The position numbers and the translations under genes were made by a program. 64,000 bases of DNA from Terripilifer ovatus (lineage in GTDB: Bacteria > Pseudomonadota > Alphaproteobacteria > Rhizobiales > Beijerinckiaceae): positions 62,001 to 126,000 of the forward strand of contig JARHVB010000014.1 in NCBI GenBank assembly GCA_029222685.1, written 5' to 3'. Numbering within the stretch: position 1 is the stretch's first letter; every line of letters begins with the position of its first letter. Below are positions 9,035 to 17,606 of this stretch, in pieces. A model generated the notes under the pieces. That model did no database searches and was not told the DNA's origin. It saw nothing but the letters and a program-made list of their open reading frames with translations.

Positions 9035-9327
9035 GCGGCATTTGCAGACGAATAACCGTGGCAAAAATATCCCACACACCGCAAATCGCCGGAAAAAGGC
9101 TACGACCAATATCGTAACCTACGGATTTAGTGGCACTATTGACAGGAATATGTCTCGATAAGCTGCTCGGATAACTAGCTAAAATGGCCCTGCAGGTTGG
9201 CACTCCGGGGCGTCCGGGCGGTCGCAATCACAGCCCCATTTTAATTGCGATTTCGGCCACTGGTGTCTTGCCTTTATTCGTTATCCGAGTATATTGCGTT
9301 GCAGTATCAGTGCCCCGGAGATTTTTC

Positions 9328-9783
9328 ATGAACCGTAGTTTGCCGATCGCTGGGCTTATGCTCCTTGCTTGCAGTGTCGCTGCCTCGGCCGCGACCTTTG
9401 AAATTGTGTCCGGAGAGGGCTCGATGAACCACGGTCTGGGCTTCAGGCCTGTGACGGGCCGGGTTGCCGCTCAGCCGGGTTCGACGCTCCATGTTCCCGC
9501 CGGCACCATGGCCTATGTCGTCTATGAGAACGGCTGCCGGGTTCGTGTTACGCCGGGTGCTTTCGTCCGTGTCCAGAAGAACGCGCCGTGCGACGCCAAT
9601 GGTCGTGACCTGCCGGCGCCGGGTGCGACGGACGCCCAGGGCTTGGGCCAGAACCAGAATCAGGATCAGATAGATCCTCTGGCGCTGGGCGCGGTTGGCG
9701 TGGTTGGTGTCGGCGGACTTATTTGGGGTATTACCGAAGCCAACAAGAACAACAACGCGCCGTTCTTCAGCCTTAGCCCCTGA
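9328..9783 (+). CDS. Secreted FecR-like small protein of unknown function
   Basis: A 151-residue protein with a Sec signal peptide (about residues 1-21, ending ASAA), a short beta-rich region with FecR-like phrasing (TGRVAAQPGSTLHVPAGTMA, then NGCRVRVTPGAFVRV) and two cysteines. It ends in a Gln/Asn-rich linker (GQNQNQDQ), a Gly/Val hydrophobic helix (about 121-134) and a polar tail. CCGGAG precedes the ATG. No catalytic motif is seen. It could be an envelope protein anchored by its C-terminal helix. A terminator follows about 70 bp downstream. Confidence 0.6.
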   Translation: MNRSLPIAGLMLLACSVAASAATFEIVSGEGSMNHGLGFRPVTGRVAAQPGSTLHVPAGTMAYVVYENGCRVRVTPGAFVRVQKNAPCDANGRDLPAPGATDAQGLGQNQNQDQIDPLALGAVGVVGVGGLIWGITEANKNNNAPFFSLSP

Positions 9784-9850
9784 TCGTTCCTTCTCGTCAG
9801 CTTTGATCTCCCTAAGCTGGGTTTAGTGAACGTCGTCCGGGAAATGCAAT

Positions 9851-9887
9851 AAAGCTGCGACGAGAAATCGTTGCAGCTTTTGTTTGT
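9851..9887 (+). terminator. Rho-independent terminator
   Basis: A 13-bp stem with one G-T pair (9851-9863 with 9868-9880) around a GAAA loop, followed by TTTTGTTTG. It lies downstream of the secreted FecR-like protein gene. Confidence 0.85.
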
Positions 9888-9976
9888 TCGCAGACCGGCT
9901 TTCTTTCCGAAATCACGTGCCCGGTCGCAGGCTCAGCCGGAGCAGCATCTGGCGATCGCTGTCGAGATTCGGGCGG

Positions 9977-10083
9977 CTAGAGCATTTTCGGTTCTGATAG
10001 AATCAGAACCGAAGCTCTCGTTTTTTGTTTTGACGCGTTTTCTTCACGCGAACCGGCGTCCACTTCGCTGGAAAACGCTCTAA
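9977..10083. repeat. Palindromic intergenic repeat, copy A (RIME-like)
   Basis: An element of about 106 bp bounded by ctagagc at one end and gctcta at the other, with an internal 12-bp hairpin (TTCGGTTCTGAT / ATCAGAACCGAA, 3-nt loop). The reverse complement of 46179-46284 matches it with roughly a dozen differences and one indel. Its right end supplies the TAG stop of the LivF-type gene (10080-10082). Rhizobia carry many such intergenic mosaic repeats; membership in a named family is inferred. Confidence 0.8.
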
Positions 10084-10775
10084 ACGCCCAGGTGCTGTTT
10101 CAATATCGTTTCGTCGGCGTTCAACTGTTCGCTGGTGCCCGAGAAACACACCTTTCCCTTACTCAAAACATAGTGCCGATCCGCGATCCGAAGAGCGGCG
10201 CGAAGATTCTGTTCGACGATCAGAACCGCGACCCCTTCGGCGCGCACATTCAGCAGAATGTCCAGGATTTCCTGCACGATCAAAGGCGCGAGCCCTTCGG
10301 AGGGTTCGTCCAGGATAATAAGGTCCGGGTTGAGCAGGAGCGCCCGAGCGATCGACAGCATCTGCTGCTCACCGCCCGATAGCTTCGACCCGCGAAACGC
10401 GGCGCGTTCACGCAGGCGGGGGAACAATTCATAGATCCGCTTGAGAGTCCAGGCTCCGTTAGATCCCCTTCTGGCCGCCACGGTCAGATTTTCCTCAACG
10501 GTCAGGTTGCCGAAGATGCCGCGCTCTTGAGGCACGAAGCCGACGCCCATGCGGGAAATGCGATAGGGAGCCAGACCGCCGATCCTGCGGTCGCGATATG
10601 TGATCGTGCCGGGCCCGGGTTCAAGAAACCCCATGATGGCGAGGAGCGTGGTGGTTTTCCCCGCGCCGTTGCGGCCGAGCAGCGAAACGATCTCCCGATC
10701 GCCGACTTCGAGCGATACGCCGTGGAGAATATGGCTCAAGCCGTAATAGGCGTGGACGTTCTCCAGCCGCAGCAT
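10080..10775 (-). CDS. LivF-type ABC transporter ATP-binding protein
   Basis: A 231-residue cytosolic ATPase subunit of a branched-chain amino acid (HAAT) type importer. Walker A is GRNGAGKT (34-41), the signature LSGGEQQ (132-138), Walker B LIILDEP (152-158), and the H-loop falls in LIVEQN, where Gln replaces the usual His as in many LivF proteins. The start overlaps the stop of the LivG-type gene by one base. It is the last gene of the leftward seven-gene operon that begins at 16536, and its stop codon lies inside an intergenic repeat. The transported solute is probably the substrate of the co-encoded monooxygenase rather than leucine. Confidence 0.92.
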   Translation of the reverse strand: MLRLENVHAYYGLSHILHGVSLEVGDREIVSLLGRNGAGKTTTLLAIMGFLEPGPGTITYRDRRIGGLAPYRISRMGVGFVPQERGIFGNLTVEENLTVAARRGSNGAWTLKRIYELFPRLRERAAFRGSKLSGGEQQMLSIARALLLNPDLIILDEPSEGLAPLIVQEILDILLNVRAEGVAVLIVEQNLRAALRIADRHYVLSKGKVCFSGTSEQLNADETILKQHLGV

Positions 10776-11518
10776 CAGAAGCTCGCCCCGAGATAGACGT
10801 CCCGAACCCGTTCGTTGGCCGCAACCACATCTGGCTTGTCGCTGGCGAGCACCTCTCCGTAATACAGAACGGTTATGCGGTCGGCGAGCGAGAAGACGAC
10901 CTCCATATCATGCTCGATCATCAGGATTCCGAGATGAGACGGGAGCGCGCGGATGATCTCGATCAACTGGCGCGTTTCTACGGGCGACAAGCCGGATGTG
11001 GGCTCATCGAGCAAAAGAATGCGAGGATCGCCGGCCAGGGCTACGGCAATCTCCAACTGACGCTGATCGCCATAGGAAATGCTCGCGACCCGCCGCTCGG
11101 CAAGCGCCGTCAGCCGGAGCAGATCCAGAACATCCCTGGCGCGGGCGTTAACATCCGTCCGGGCGGCGGCCCTTTGCGCCAGATCGAATGAATTGCCGAA
11201 TCGGGCCTGAACGCCGAGACGAACATTCTCGAAGACGCTGAGACGCTGAAAGAGCGTATTCTTTTGAAACGTGCGAGCCAGCCCCAGCCGTGCCCTCTGC
11301 TCCGGGGCGAGACGTGTGACATCGCTGCCGTCGATCATCACGCGGCCGCCGTCCGGCGTCATCTGCCCGCCGATCTGGTTGATCAGAGAGGTCTTGCCGG
11401 CTCCGTTCGGTCCGATGATGACGTGTTTTTCGCCGGCGCCGACATCGAGCGTCACGTCGCGCGTGACATTCAAGCTGCCGAACGATTTCTGCAGGCTCTC
11501 GACGCGCAGGAGAGTCAT
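10775..11518 (-). CDS. LivG-type ABC transporter ATP-binding protein
   Basis: A 247-residue ATPase partner of LivF. It has Walker A GPNGAGKT (36-43), the LivG-style signature ISYGDQRQLE in place of LSGGQ, Walker [11 protein letters not shown] and the H-loop LMIEHDME. ATG at 11516-11518 is the start; it sits inside the end of the LivM gene (4-nt ATGA overlap). The frame stays open upstream through LivM, but that extension is antisense-like noise with no family match. Confidence 0.92.
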   Translation of the reverse strand: MTLLRVESLQKSFGSLNVTRDVTLDVGAGEKHVIIGPNGAGKTSLINQIGGQMTPDGGRVMIDGSDVTRLAPEQRARLGLARTFQKNTLFQRLSVFENVRLGVQARFGNSFDLAQRAAARTDVNARARDVLDLLRLTALAERRVASISYGDQRQLEIAVALAGDPRILLLDEPTSGLSPVETRQLIEIIRALPSHLGILMIEHDMEVVFSLADRITVLYYGEVLASDKPDVVAANERVRDVYLGASF

Positions 11519-12492
11519 GTGCGCGCTCCCCTCTCCAGCCATTGTTTCAGAAAGCCATAGACGCCCGAGCGGAAGAACATAACGCAACAGACGAAAATGA
11601 TTCCGACGATCGCCAGCCAATGCTCGGTGTGAGAGCTGACGAATTGTTTCATCAGGAGGAAAATAGCGGCGCCTATCGCCGGGCCTAGCAGCGAACCGAC
11701 GCCGCCGAGAACCACCATGAGGAGAAACATGCCGGATTGGGCAAACGACAGGGCATCGGGCGAGATGAAGCTGTTGTAGATGGCGTAGAGTGCTCCGGCA
11801 AAGCCAGCGAACGCGCCCGACAGGACGAAGGCGCACAGCTTCAGCCGATCGGTGGAAAAGCCCAATGCGCGCATGCGGGTCTCGTTCTCACGCAGTCCGA
11901 CCAGCGCATGGCCGAACTGGGAGTTAATGATCCGCCGCAGGAGCCACAGTGACAGAACGAACCCCAGGAGGCACGCAAAGTACATATAGATCGGATCATT
12001 GAGCGATAAGCCCGCGATCTGCGGCCGGTCGAAGCCGCCGATCCCATCGGAGCCGCCGGTGATTCCACGCCATTTGACGGCAGCGGAATAAAGCAATTGC
12101 GCGAATGCTAGTGTCAGCATTATGAACGCAACGCCGCTGACGCGCACGCAGAAATAGCCGATGATGAGTGCCGCGAGCGCCGACGTCATGACTGCAACAA
12201 GAATGCCGAGCCAGGGATTGAGGCCGAGCTTCATGCCGCTCAGCGCAAGCGCATAGGCGCCCACGCCGAAGAAGGCGGCATGCCCGAACGAGACAAGCCC
12301 GCTGTAGCCCATGAGCAGATCGAGGCTCATCGCTGCGATGGCAAAGATCAGGGCCTCGGTGATCAGCCCGGTTCCGTAGGAGCCTGCCAGAAACGGCCAT
12401 GCCAGTGCCAGCAGGAAGAAGACGAATTCGCCCATAATGGGCTTTCGTCCTGGGATCCGTGTGGGAAGCGGATCGGCGCGCTGTGCCTTCAT
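11515..12492 (-). CDS. LivM-type ABC transporter permease
   Basis: A 325-residue inner-membrane permease with about eight to ten helices and the HAAT permease signature LMGYSGLVSFGHAAFFGVGAYA near residues 60-82, then RENETRMRALGF at the ATPase contact loop. The ATG at 12490-12492 overlaps the LivH-type stop by one base; a GTG one codon earlier is possible. Pairs with the LivH-type gene. Confidence 0.92.
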   Translation of the reverse strand: MKAQRADPLPTRIPGRKPIMGEFVFFLLALAWPFLAGSYGTGLITEALIFAIAAMSLDLLMGYSGLVSFGHAAFFGVGAYALALSGMKLGLNPWLGILVAVMTSALAALIIGYFCVRVSGVAFIMLTLAFAQLLYSAAVKWRGITGGSDGIGGFDRPQIAGLSLNDPIYMYFACLLGFVLSLWLLRRIINSQFGHALVGLRENETRMRALGFSTDRLKLCAFVLSGAFAGFAGALYAIYNSFISPDALSFAQSGMFLLMVVLGGVGSLLGPAIGAAIFLLMKQFVSSHTEHWLAIVGIIFVCCVMFFRSGVYGFLKQWLERGART

Positions 12493-13355
12493 CACGACGC
12501 AGCCTGTCCGAAAAGTCCGTGGGGGCGCGCCAGCAGTATGACAATCATCGCCGCATAGATCAGAAACATCGAGGCTTCCGGCATATAGGCCTTGCCGAAC
12601 GTGTCGGCGATTCCGATCAACAGGCTGCCGACAAATGCGCCCTTCAGACTGCCCATGCCGCCGATCACGATGACGATGAAGGCGGGGATCAGGACTTCGA
12701 CGTCCACGCCGGAATAGACGCCCAGGATGGGCCCGGCGACCACGCCGGCCATGCCGGCAAGCGCGGCGCCCGAGGCGAACGTCGTCGTCAGCAACAGGGG
12801 AACGTTGAGCCCGATGCCCATCGCGGTGCGCGTGTCGTCGATGCCGGCGCGCACCATTGCGCCGATCCTGGTTTTCTCAATCAGCAGCCAGAGCAGAAGT
12901 GCTACCGCCAGCCCGAAAACGACAATCGCAAGCCTGTATTGCGGGAAATAGCCGCCGAGGAATTCGAGGGACTCCTCCAGGCTTGCCGGTTCGGACAAGG
13001 AGAATGTGTCCTTGCCCCAGCCCCATTCGACCAGGTCGGTGAAGACGAATGACAATCCAAACGTCAACAAGACCATGTCGACCTTGTCGCGCTTATAGAG
13101 ATGGCGAAGCAGGAGGATCTCGATGGCGGCGGCGGCGATCGCAACCGGGATCGGCGCCAGAACCAGAGCCCACCAGAAACTGCCAGTATAGCTGACCACC
13201 GACAGGCCGATGAATGCACCCAGCATAAAGAACGATCCATGGGCGAGGTTGACGACACCCATCAGACCGAAGATCAGCGACAGTCCGGAAGCCAGCAGAA
13301 ACAGCAGCAGACCATAGACAAGCCCGTTGAGAAGCTGGCTGACGAAGAGATCCAT
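12492..13355 (-). CDS. LivH-type ABC transporter permease
   Basis: A 287-residue inner-membrane permease. It begins with the typical LivH N-terminus (QLLNGLVYGLLLFLLASGLSLIFG) and carries GVVNLAHGSFFMLGA and the coupling-loop sequence RAGIDDTRTAMGIGLN. It follows the periplasmic binding-protein gene by 9 bp and overlaps the LivM-type gene by one base. Confidence 0.92.
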   Translation of the reverse strand: MDLFVSQLLNGLVYGLLLFLLASGLSLIFGLMGVVNLAHGSFFMLGAFIGLSVVSYTGSFWWALVLAPIPVAIAAAAIEILLLRHLYKRDKVDMVLLTFGLSFVFTDLVEWGWGKDTFSLSEPASLEESLEFLGGYFPQYRLAIVVFGLAVALLLWLLIEKTRIGAMVRAGIDDTRTAMGIGLNVPLLLTTTFASGAALAGMAGVVAGPILGVYSGVDVEVLIPAFIVIVIGGMGSLKGAFVGSLLIGIADTFGKAYMPEASMFLIYAAMIVILLARPHGLFGQAAS

Positions 13356-13364
13356 GCTGCCGCC

Positions 13365-14576
13365 TCAGGCTTTATTGCCCGGGTAGTCGCCGACTTCCTT
13401 CACCACGTCGATCACCTTGTTGACGAACTTGCCGCCTTCCTCATGAACCTCGCGGATGTAGACATTCTGGATGGCCTGGTGGGTGTCGGGATCGAAGCGC
13501 ACGGGACCACGAGGCGCCACGATGTTCGTCTTGCCGATGGCCTTGCAGAAATCGGCCGCGTTTTCGATGTTGCCGCCGACCGACTTCACGGCATCATCTA
13601 TGATGCGCATCACCGTGTAGCCGGACTCGGTGAAGATACCGGGCAGGTCCTTGCTCTTGCTCGCGTATCTCGCGATGAGATTCTTGTTCTCGGGGGTGTC
13701 GAGCGTCTCGCAATAGATGCTGCTCGACAGGCCGCCGACAGCGCTCGAACCTTGCAGCGGAAAGGTGTCGGAATCGAGCATGGACTGGAAGCCGGTCAGT
13801 TTGACTTTGCCCTTAAGGCCGAACTGCTGGAACTGCTTGACGAAGCGGCCAGCCTCGCTGCCGGCGAAGAAACCGTAGACGGCGCCGGGATTGATCGACC
13901 TCAAGTCGGTGATATAGGCGCTGAAATCATTGGTGCCGACGGGCGGGAAGACCTGTTTGGCAATCTTGCCGCCGTTCTTCTCGAATGCTTCGGCGAAAGC
14001 TTCGGCGACGTCGTGGCCGGCCAGAAAATCGGAGGCGATGACCACGACATCTTTGATTCCGTTCTTGGCTTCCCAGGTGCCCATCGGATTGGCCACCTGC
14101 CAGTTGCTCAAGGTGGCCCTATACATATTCGGCATGCGTTCCTTCGTCAGAGCCGTGGAGCCGGCGCCGGTGACGATCCAGGGCGTACCGCTCTGCTTCA
14201 TATAGCCGATCATCGCCGTGGCAATGTGGCTGCCGAGGGGCCCTAGAACCACATGCACCTTGTCGCTTTCGACCAGCTTGCGCAGTTTCTGCAGGCCGAC
14301 CTGCGGATTGAACTCATCATCCTCCTTGATGAGCTCCACAGATCGTCCGCCGATCTTGTTGCCGTGCTCTTCGAGATAGGTTTCGATGCCGCGCCAGGTC
14401 GTCTCGCCAAAAAGCCCGACCGACTTGGTGAAAGTGTTCAGGACGCCGATCTTGATGGGGCCTGAGGTCTGCGCGAAGACGCGCGCGAGGGTTGCATCGA
14501 ACGACAATGCGGTGGCGGCGGCTGTGCCCTGCAGGACAGCGCGGCGCGACGGCGCAAAGATCTTGGTCTTGCTCAT
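13365..14576 (-). CDS. LivK-type periplasmic substrate-binding protein, Tat-like signal
   Basis: A 403-residue solute-binding protein of Peripla_BP_6 type. The N-terminus has a twin-arginine stretch (PSRRAVLQG) and a signal peptide ending near AQT (about residue 36), so export may use Tat. The mature part shows KIGVLNTFTKSVGLFG, GPLGSHIATAM and a binding-domain ending DPDTHQAIQNVYIREV. The ATG at 14574-14576 is preceded by GGAGG 5 nt upstream. It is the first gene of the transporter block and lies 28 bp after the flavin monooxygenase. Fold and HAAT class are clear; the ligand is not. Confidence 0.9.
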   Translation of the reverse strand: MSKTKIFAPSRRAVLQGTAAATALSFDATLARVFAQTSGPIKIGVLNTFTKSVGLFGETTWRGIETYLEEHGNKIGGRSVELIKEDDEFNPQVGLQKLRKLVESDKVHVVLGPLGSHIATAMIGYMKQSGTPWIVTGAGSTALTKERMPNMYRATLSNWQVANPMGTWEAKNGIKDVVVIASDFLAGHDVAEAFAEAFEKNGGKIAKQVFPPVGTNDFSAYITDLRSINPGAVYGFFAGSEAGRFVKQFQQFGLKGKVKLTGFQSMLDSDTFPLQGSSAVGGLSSSIYCETLDTPENKNLIARYASKSKDLPGIFTESGYTVMRIIDDAVKSVGGNIENAADFCKAIGKTNIVAPRGPVRFDPDTHQAIQNVYIREVHEEGGKFVNKVIDVVKEVGDYPGNKA

Positions 14577-14604
14577 CGGTTCCTCCACAGAAAGGGCTTT
14601 GCCC

Positions 14605-15714
14605 TTAGTTTTTAATTGGGTTTCGCAATCCCAATCTTTCCATACGCGGCAGAATCTCATCCCGCAAGATCGGGAATTCATCAATGTAGTTGACCAGACC
14701 GACGGCCATTCCATCAAGACCGGCATCGCTGAGCCGTTTGAACATATCGGCGACCTGATCGTAAGTCCCGATGATCGGCATGGTGCCGATGCCGCTGACA
14801 TGCCGCTCCACCATCTTGCGGACCACTTCCGGCGGCATCGACCGGCCGCCGCCGCCGATCCTGATCGAGACGATATGTTCCGCCGCCTCCCAATCCCCCT
14901 GTTCGCGAACGATATAGTCGTAAAACTCGCGCGTCTCTTTTTCCGTCTTCCGGCTGATGATGTGACCGGAAGCATAGACGCCGGGCGACCGGTCGGGCAC
15001 GGAATTGCGCAAGGCGGCGACATCCCTTGGAAGCGCATCGAGGTCAAATATAACCATGAACAGGCAATCGGCATGGCGCGCGGCAAAGGCGCGGCCCTCC
15101 GATGACGAGCCCGCGCTCATCAGCAGCGGCCGGCTGGCCCCCCAGGGCTTGGGCTTGCCGAGGACCTGCCTGAGCTTGAAATACTTGCCGTCGAAGTCGA
15201 ACGGCTCGGGATCGCTCCAGATCCGTTTGACGATGGCAACCCATTCTTCCGAATAGGCATATCGCTCGTCGTGTTCGAGCAGGCCGACGCCGAACATGGC
15301 AAACTCGCCCTCGTTCCATCCAGATACGATATTGATGCCGAAGCGGCCTTCACCGATGTGATCGGCCGTCACCATCTGTTTGGCGGCGAACACCGGATTG
15401 GCGAACGAAACATGGAGTGTGCCGAAGGCCGAGATTTCCCGCGTCGCGCCAAGAAGCCCCGCCGCCCAGGTCAGTGTTTCCCAGGTCGTTCCTTCCGTAT
15501 CGGTTTCACCGCGATAGCCATGCCAGCGGCCGATCGGCAGCAGAAATTCGAGACCGGCCTGCTCCGCCAGTTGCGCCGCCACGACATTGTTGCGCCAGGA
15601 CTGGTCCCAGCGCTCCGGCGCCTTGGTCATGGTGAGGCCGCCGTTGCAGTTCATGCCGAACAGGCCGAGCTTGAACTTGTTGTCATTGAACATGCGTGTC
15701 TGGGTGCGTTCCAT
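14605..15714 (-). CDS. LLM-class flavin-dependent monooxygenase (RutA/SsuD-like)
   Basis: A 369-residue FMNH2-dependent monooxygenase. Diagnostic segments are ISAFGTLHVSFANPVFAAKQMVTADHIGEGRFGINIVSGWN (about 100-140), the WSDPEPFDFDGKYF stretch and RPLLMSAGSSSEGRAFAARHADCLF. These match pyrimidine oxygenase RutA, alkanesulfonate monooxygenase and nitrilotriacetate monooxygenase relatives. GGGAGG precedes the tandem ATG codons; the second (15714) has better spacing. Co-transcribed with a dehydrogenase upstream and a Liv-type importer downstream, so it probably oxidises the imported compound. Confidence 0.88.
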   Translation of the reverse strand: MERTQTRMFNDNKFKLGLFGMNCNGGLTMTKAPERWDQSWRNNVVAAQLAEQAGLEFLLPIGRWHGYRGETDTEGTTWETLTWAAGLLGATREISAFGTLHVSFANPVFAAKQMVTADHIGEGRFGINIVSGWNEGEFAMFGVGLLEHDERYAYSEEWVAIVKRIWSDPEPFDFDGKYFKLRQVLGKPKPWGASRPLLMSAGSSSEGRAFAARHADCLFMVIFDLDALPRDVAALRNSVPDRSPGVYASGHIISRKTEKETREFYDYIVREQGDWEAAEHIVSIRIGGGGRSMPPEVVRKMVERHVSGIGTMPIIGTYDQVADMFKRLSDAGLDGMAVGLVNYIDEFPILRDEILPRMERLGLRNPIKN

Positions 15715-15729
15715 CATCGCCTCCCGTGC

Positions 15730-16536
15730 TCAGTGGCCGTGTTCGATCTTGATGCCTTTGATGACTTCCTTGACGACGCCGGCCATCGGCATGCTGAGGC
15801 GCACGCGATCCGCTTCGCTGAGAACAATCATCATGTCCTTCTCGGCCCAGGGCATGTAGCTCGGGTCGACATCGGTCGACATGGCCCAGTTCTGCGCACT
15901 CGACTCGAGCAGCATATTGCGCATCGCCTCTTTGGTGATGCCGTATTTGTTGCCGAGCTTGAAGCCTTCCGTGTTGGCAGAAATGCAGGCCCACAGAATG
16001 AGATTGTTGATCATCTTGCCGGCCTGTCCCGCGCCGGGGCCGCCAAGCAAATGGATGGAATTGGCAAAACTCGCAAAGGCGGGGCGACAGGCCTCGAAGG
16101 CTTCCGCTTCGCCGCCGCCGGTAATCAGGAGTTCACCAGCCTCGGCCGGCCCCTCCCCGCGGCAGATCGGAATGTCGAGCGCTACCAGGCCGCGTGCAGA
16201 GAGGCGTTCCGCCATGTCGCGCATGCTGTCGGGATTGATGGTTGCAGCCACTGCGACGACCGTGCCGGGCCTCGCGCCGGCGGCCACACCTTCGGCGCCG
16301 AAGATGACCTCTTCGACCTGCTCCTCGAAAGCCGTCAGCACAATGACGAGATCGCTCCGCCGCGCCAGTTCGGCCGCGTTTGCGGCGATCTTGATCCCGT
16401 TCTTCTGTGCCGCAGCCATGGCGGCCTGATTGACATCGAGGCCATGGGTCTCGAAACCGGCGGCCGCGAGATGGCGCGCGATGGGCGCGCCCATTTTGCC
16501 GAGACCGACTATACCGACTGAACGAATGGGGTCCAT
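15730..16536 (-). CDS. NAD(P)-dependent oxidoreductase, 3-hydroxyisobutyrate dehydrogenase family
   Basis: A 268-residue beta-hydroxyacid dehydrogenase. The N-terminus shows GIVGLGKMGAPIARHL (cofactor site), the middle DIPICRGEGPAEAGELLITGGG, where the substrate-binding motif DAPVSGG is altered to DIPICRG, and then GPGAGQAGKMINN with the catalytic lysine. The ATG at 16534-16536 is used; a longer reading upstream has no family match. It is the first gene of the leftward operon, divergent from the TetR gene with two inverted repeats between them. Confidence 0.88.
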   Translation of the reverse strand: MDPIRSVGIVGLGKMGAPIARHLAAAGFETHGLDVNQAAMAAAQKNGIKIAANAAELARRSDLVIVLTAFEEQVEEVIFGAEGVAAGARPGTVVAVAATINPDSMRDMAERLSARGLVALDIPICRGEGPAEAGELLITGGGEAEAFEACRPAFASFANSIHLLGGPGAGQAGKMINNLILWACISANTEGFKLGNKYGITKEAMRNMLLESSAQNWAMSTDVDPSYMPWAEKDMMIVLSEADRVRLSMPMAGVVKEVIKGIKIEHGH

Positions 16537-16700
16537 GGAACTGACGTCCTCTCGGGTGCAATACGACCTTGCGCTCCCGAGGGCGGGAGCGAGCGATGCA
16601 GACAGATGTTTGGGGATCGCAAGCAAAAGGCCGCGGGAAGCGGCGTTGAACAGGCCTTTTGCGATTGGGCTTTTCCCCTCCTGCGTTTAACCTCTCTGAT

Positions 16701-16721
16701 GTCCGGGCTTACATTCCGGAC
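16701..16721. promoter_or_regulatory. Inverted repeat in the divergent TetR promoter region
   Basis: GTCCGG-N9-CCGGAC, perfect 6-bp arms, in the 237-bp space between the dehydrogenase operon and the TetR gene. It could be a second regulator site or a transcript hairpin. Confidence 0.35.
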
Positions 16722-16731
16722 TTGATCGTTT

Positions 16732-16753
16732 ATTAACTCACACGAGAGTTAAT
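16732..16753. promoter_or_regulatory. TetR-type operator candidate
   Basis: ATTAACTC-N6-GAGTTAAT, a perfect 8-bp inverted repeat ending 20 bp before the TetR GTG start. Its size and symmetry are those of a TetR-family operator; it would control both the regulator and the divergent seven-gene operon. Confidence 0.6.
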
Positions 16754-16773
16754 GTCAATAAATCGGATGTCCC

Positions 16774-17520
16774 GTGGCTGATCAGCAATTGAAGCGACGA
16801 CCCAAAGCGCTCCCGGCGGAGCCGGCAGGCAAGGCTGTGAGCCAGGCCCGCGCCCGCAAAGCTGTTGAGGTGATGACGACAGCGGGCAAACCGCGCAATG
16901 CGGACGCGACGCGCGCCAAGATCCTTGAGGCGGCGATCTCGGAGTTTGCCGCAAGGGGTCTCGAAGCCCGGATCGAGGACATTGCCGACATCGCCAATGC
17001 CAACCGGCGCATGGCGTATTATTATTTCGGCAGCAAGGAAGGTCTCTATCTTGCCGCGCTGGAAGAGGCCTACCTTCAATTGGCGCAGGCCGAAGAGTCA
17101 GTTGATGTCGATGCCTTGAGCCCAACAGAAGCCGTTGCCGCCCTTATCTCCGCCAAGTTCGACCACTTCATCGCCTACCCGCAATATATCGAGTTCGTGA
17201 AAATCGAGAATGTCTATCGTGCGCGGCATATGAAGGAATCGCAGCGAATCGCCGAGCTTTGCGACCCGCTGATCACGAACCTGGAGCGCGCGCTCAAGCG
17301 CGGCCAGGCGACAGGCGAATTCCGCCATGACGTGACGGCGTTCGAGCTTTCAATGATGATCGCATCTCTGGCGTTTTTTCCCGTCTCGAACCAGCACACT
17401 GTATTCGCGATCTTCGGCACCGACCTCACGGAACCTGCCACCGTCGAAAGACGGCGGAAGATGACGATCGATATGGTGTTGCTGTATCTGGCGCAGAAGC
17501 AGGCTCGTCAGAGCGACTAG
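16774..17520 (+). CDS. TetR-family transcriptional regulator
   Basis: A 248-residue regulator. The HTH lies within TRAKILEAAISEFAARGLEARIEDIADIANANRRMAYYYFGSKEGLYLAALE (about residues 46-96), followed by a C-terminal ligand domain with the RHMKESQRIAELCDPL segment. The GTG at 16774 gives a basic, low-complexity N-terminal extension of about 33 residues. An ATG at 16873 would give a family-typical 215 residues but has a poorly spaced GAGG. It is divergent from the dehydrogenase-monooxygenase-transporter operon and is its probable repressor. Confidence 0.88.
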   Translation: MADQQLKRRPKALPAEPAGKAVSQARARKAVEVMTTAGKPRNADATRAKILEAAISEFAARGLEARIEDIADIANANRRMAYYYFGSKEGLYLAALEEAYLQLAQAEESVDVDALSPTEAVAALISAKFDHFIAYPQYIEFVKIENVYRARHMKESQRIAELCDPLITNLERALKRGQATGEFRHDVTAFELSMMIASLAFFPVSNQHTVFAIFGTDLTEPATVERRRKMTIDMVLLYLAQKQARQSD

Positions 17521-17606
17521 CACCGCATCTTGTTGTTCATGCAAGTCAGACTCTCAGTACGAGGGCTCCTTTCCGCTCAAAGAGCCATAGTGTTTGTGGA
17601 ACGGTG

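Noticed and set aside
10775..11836. Longer LivG reading with a 106-residue N-terminal addition
   Set aside because: The added part is LivM read out of frame; the ATG at 11518 gives a normal LivG length.
13101..14246. 381-residue plus-strand open frame over LivH/LivK genes
   Set aside because: Shadow of the Liv-type genes; no domain sense.
13365..15086. Longer LivK reading of 573 residues
   Set aside because: The extra front is the LLM gene out of frame; a signal peptide and GGAGG mark the ATG at 14576.
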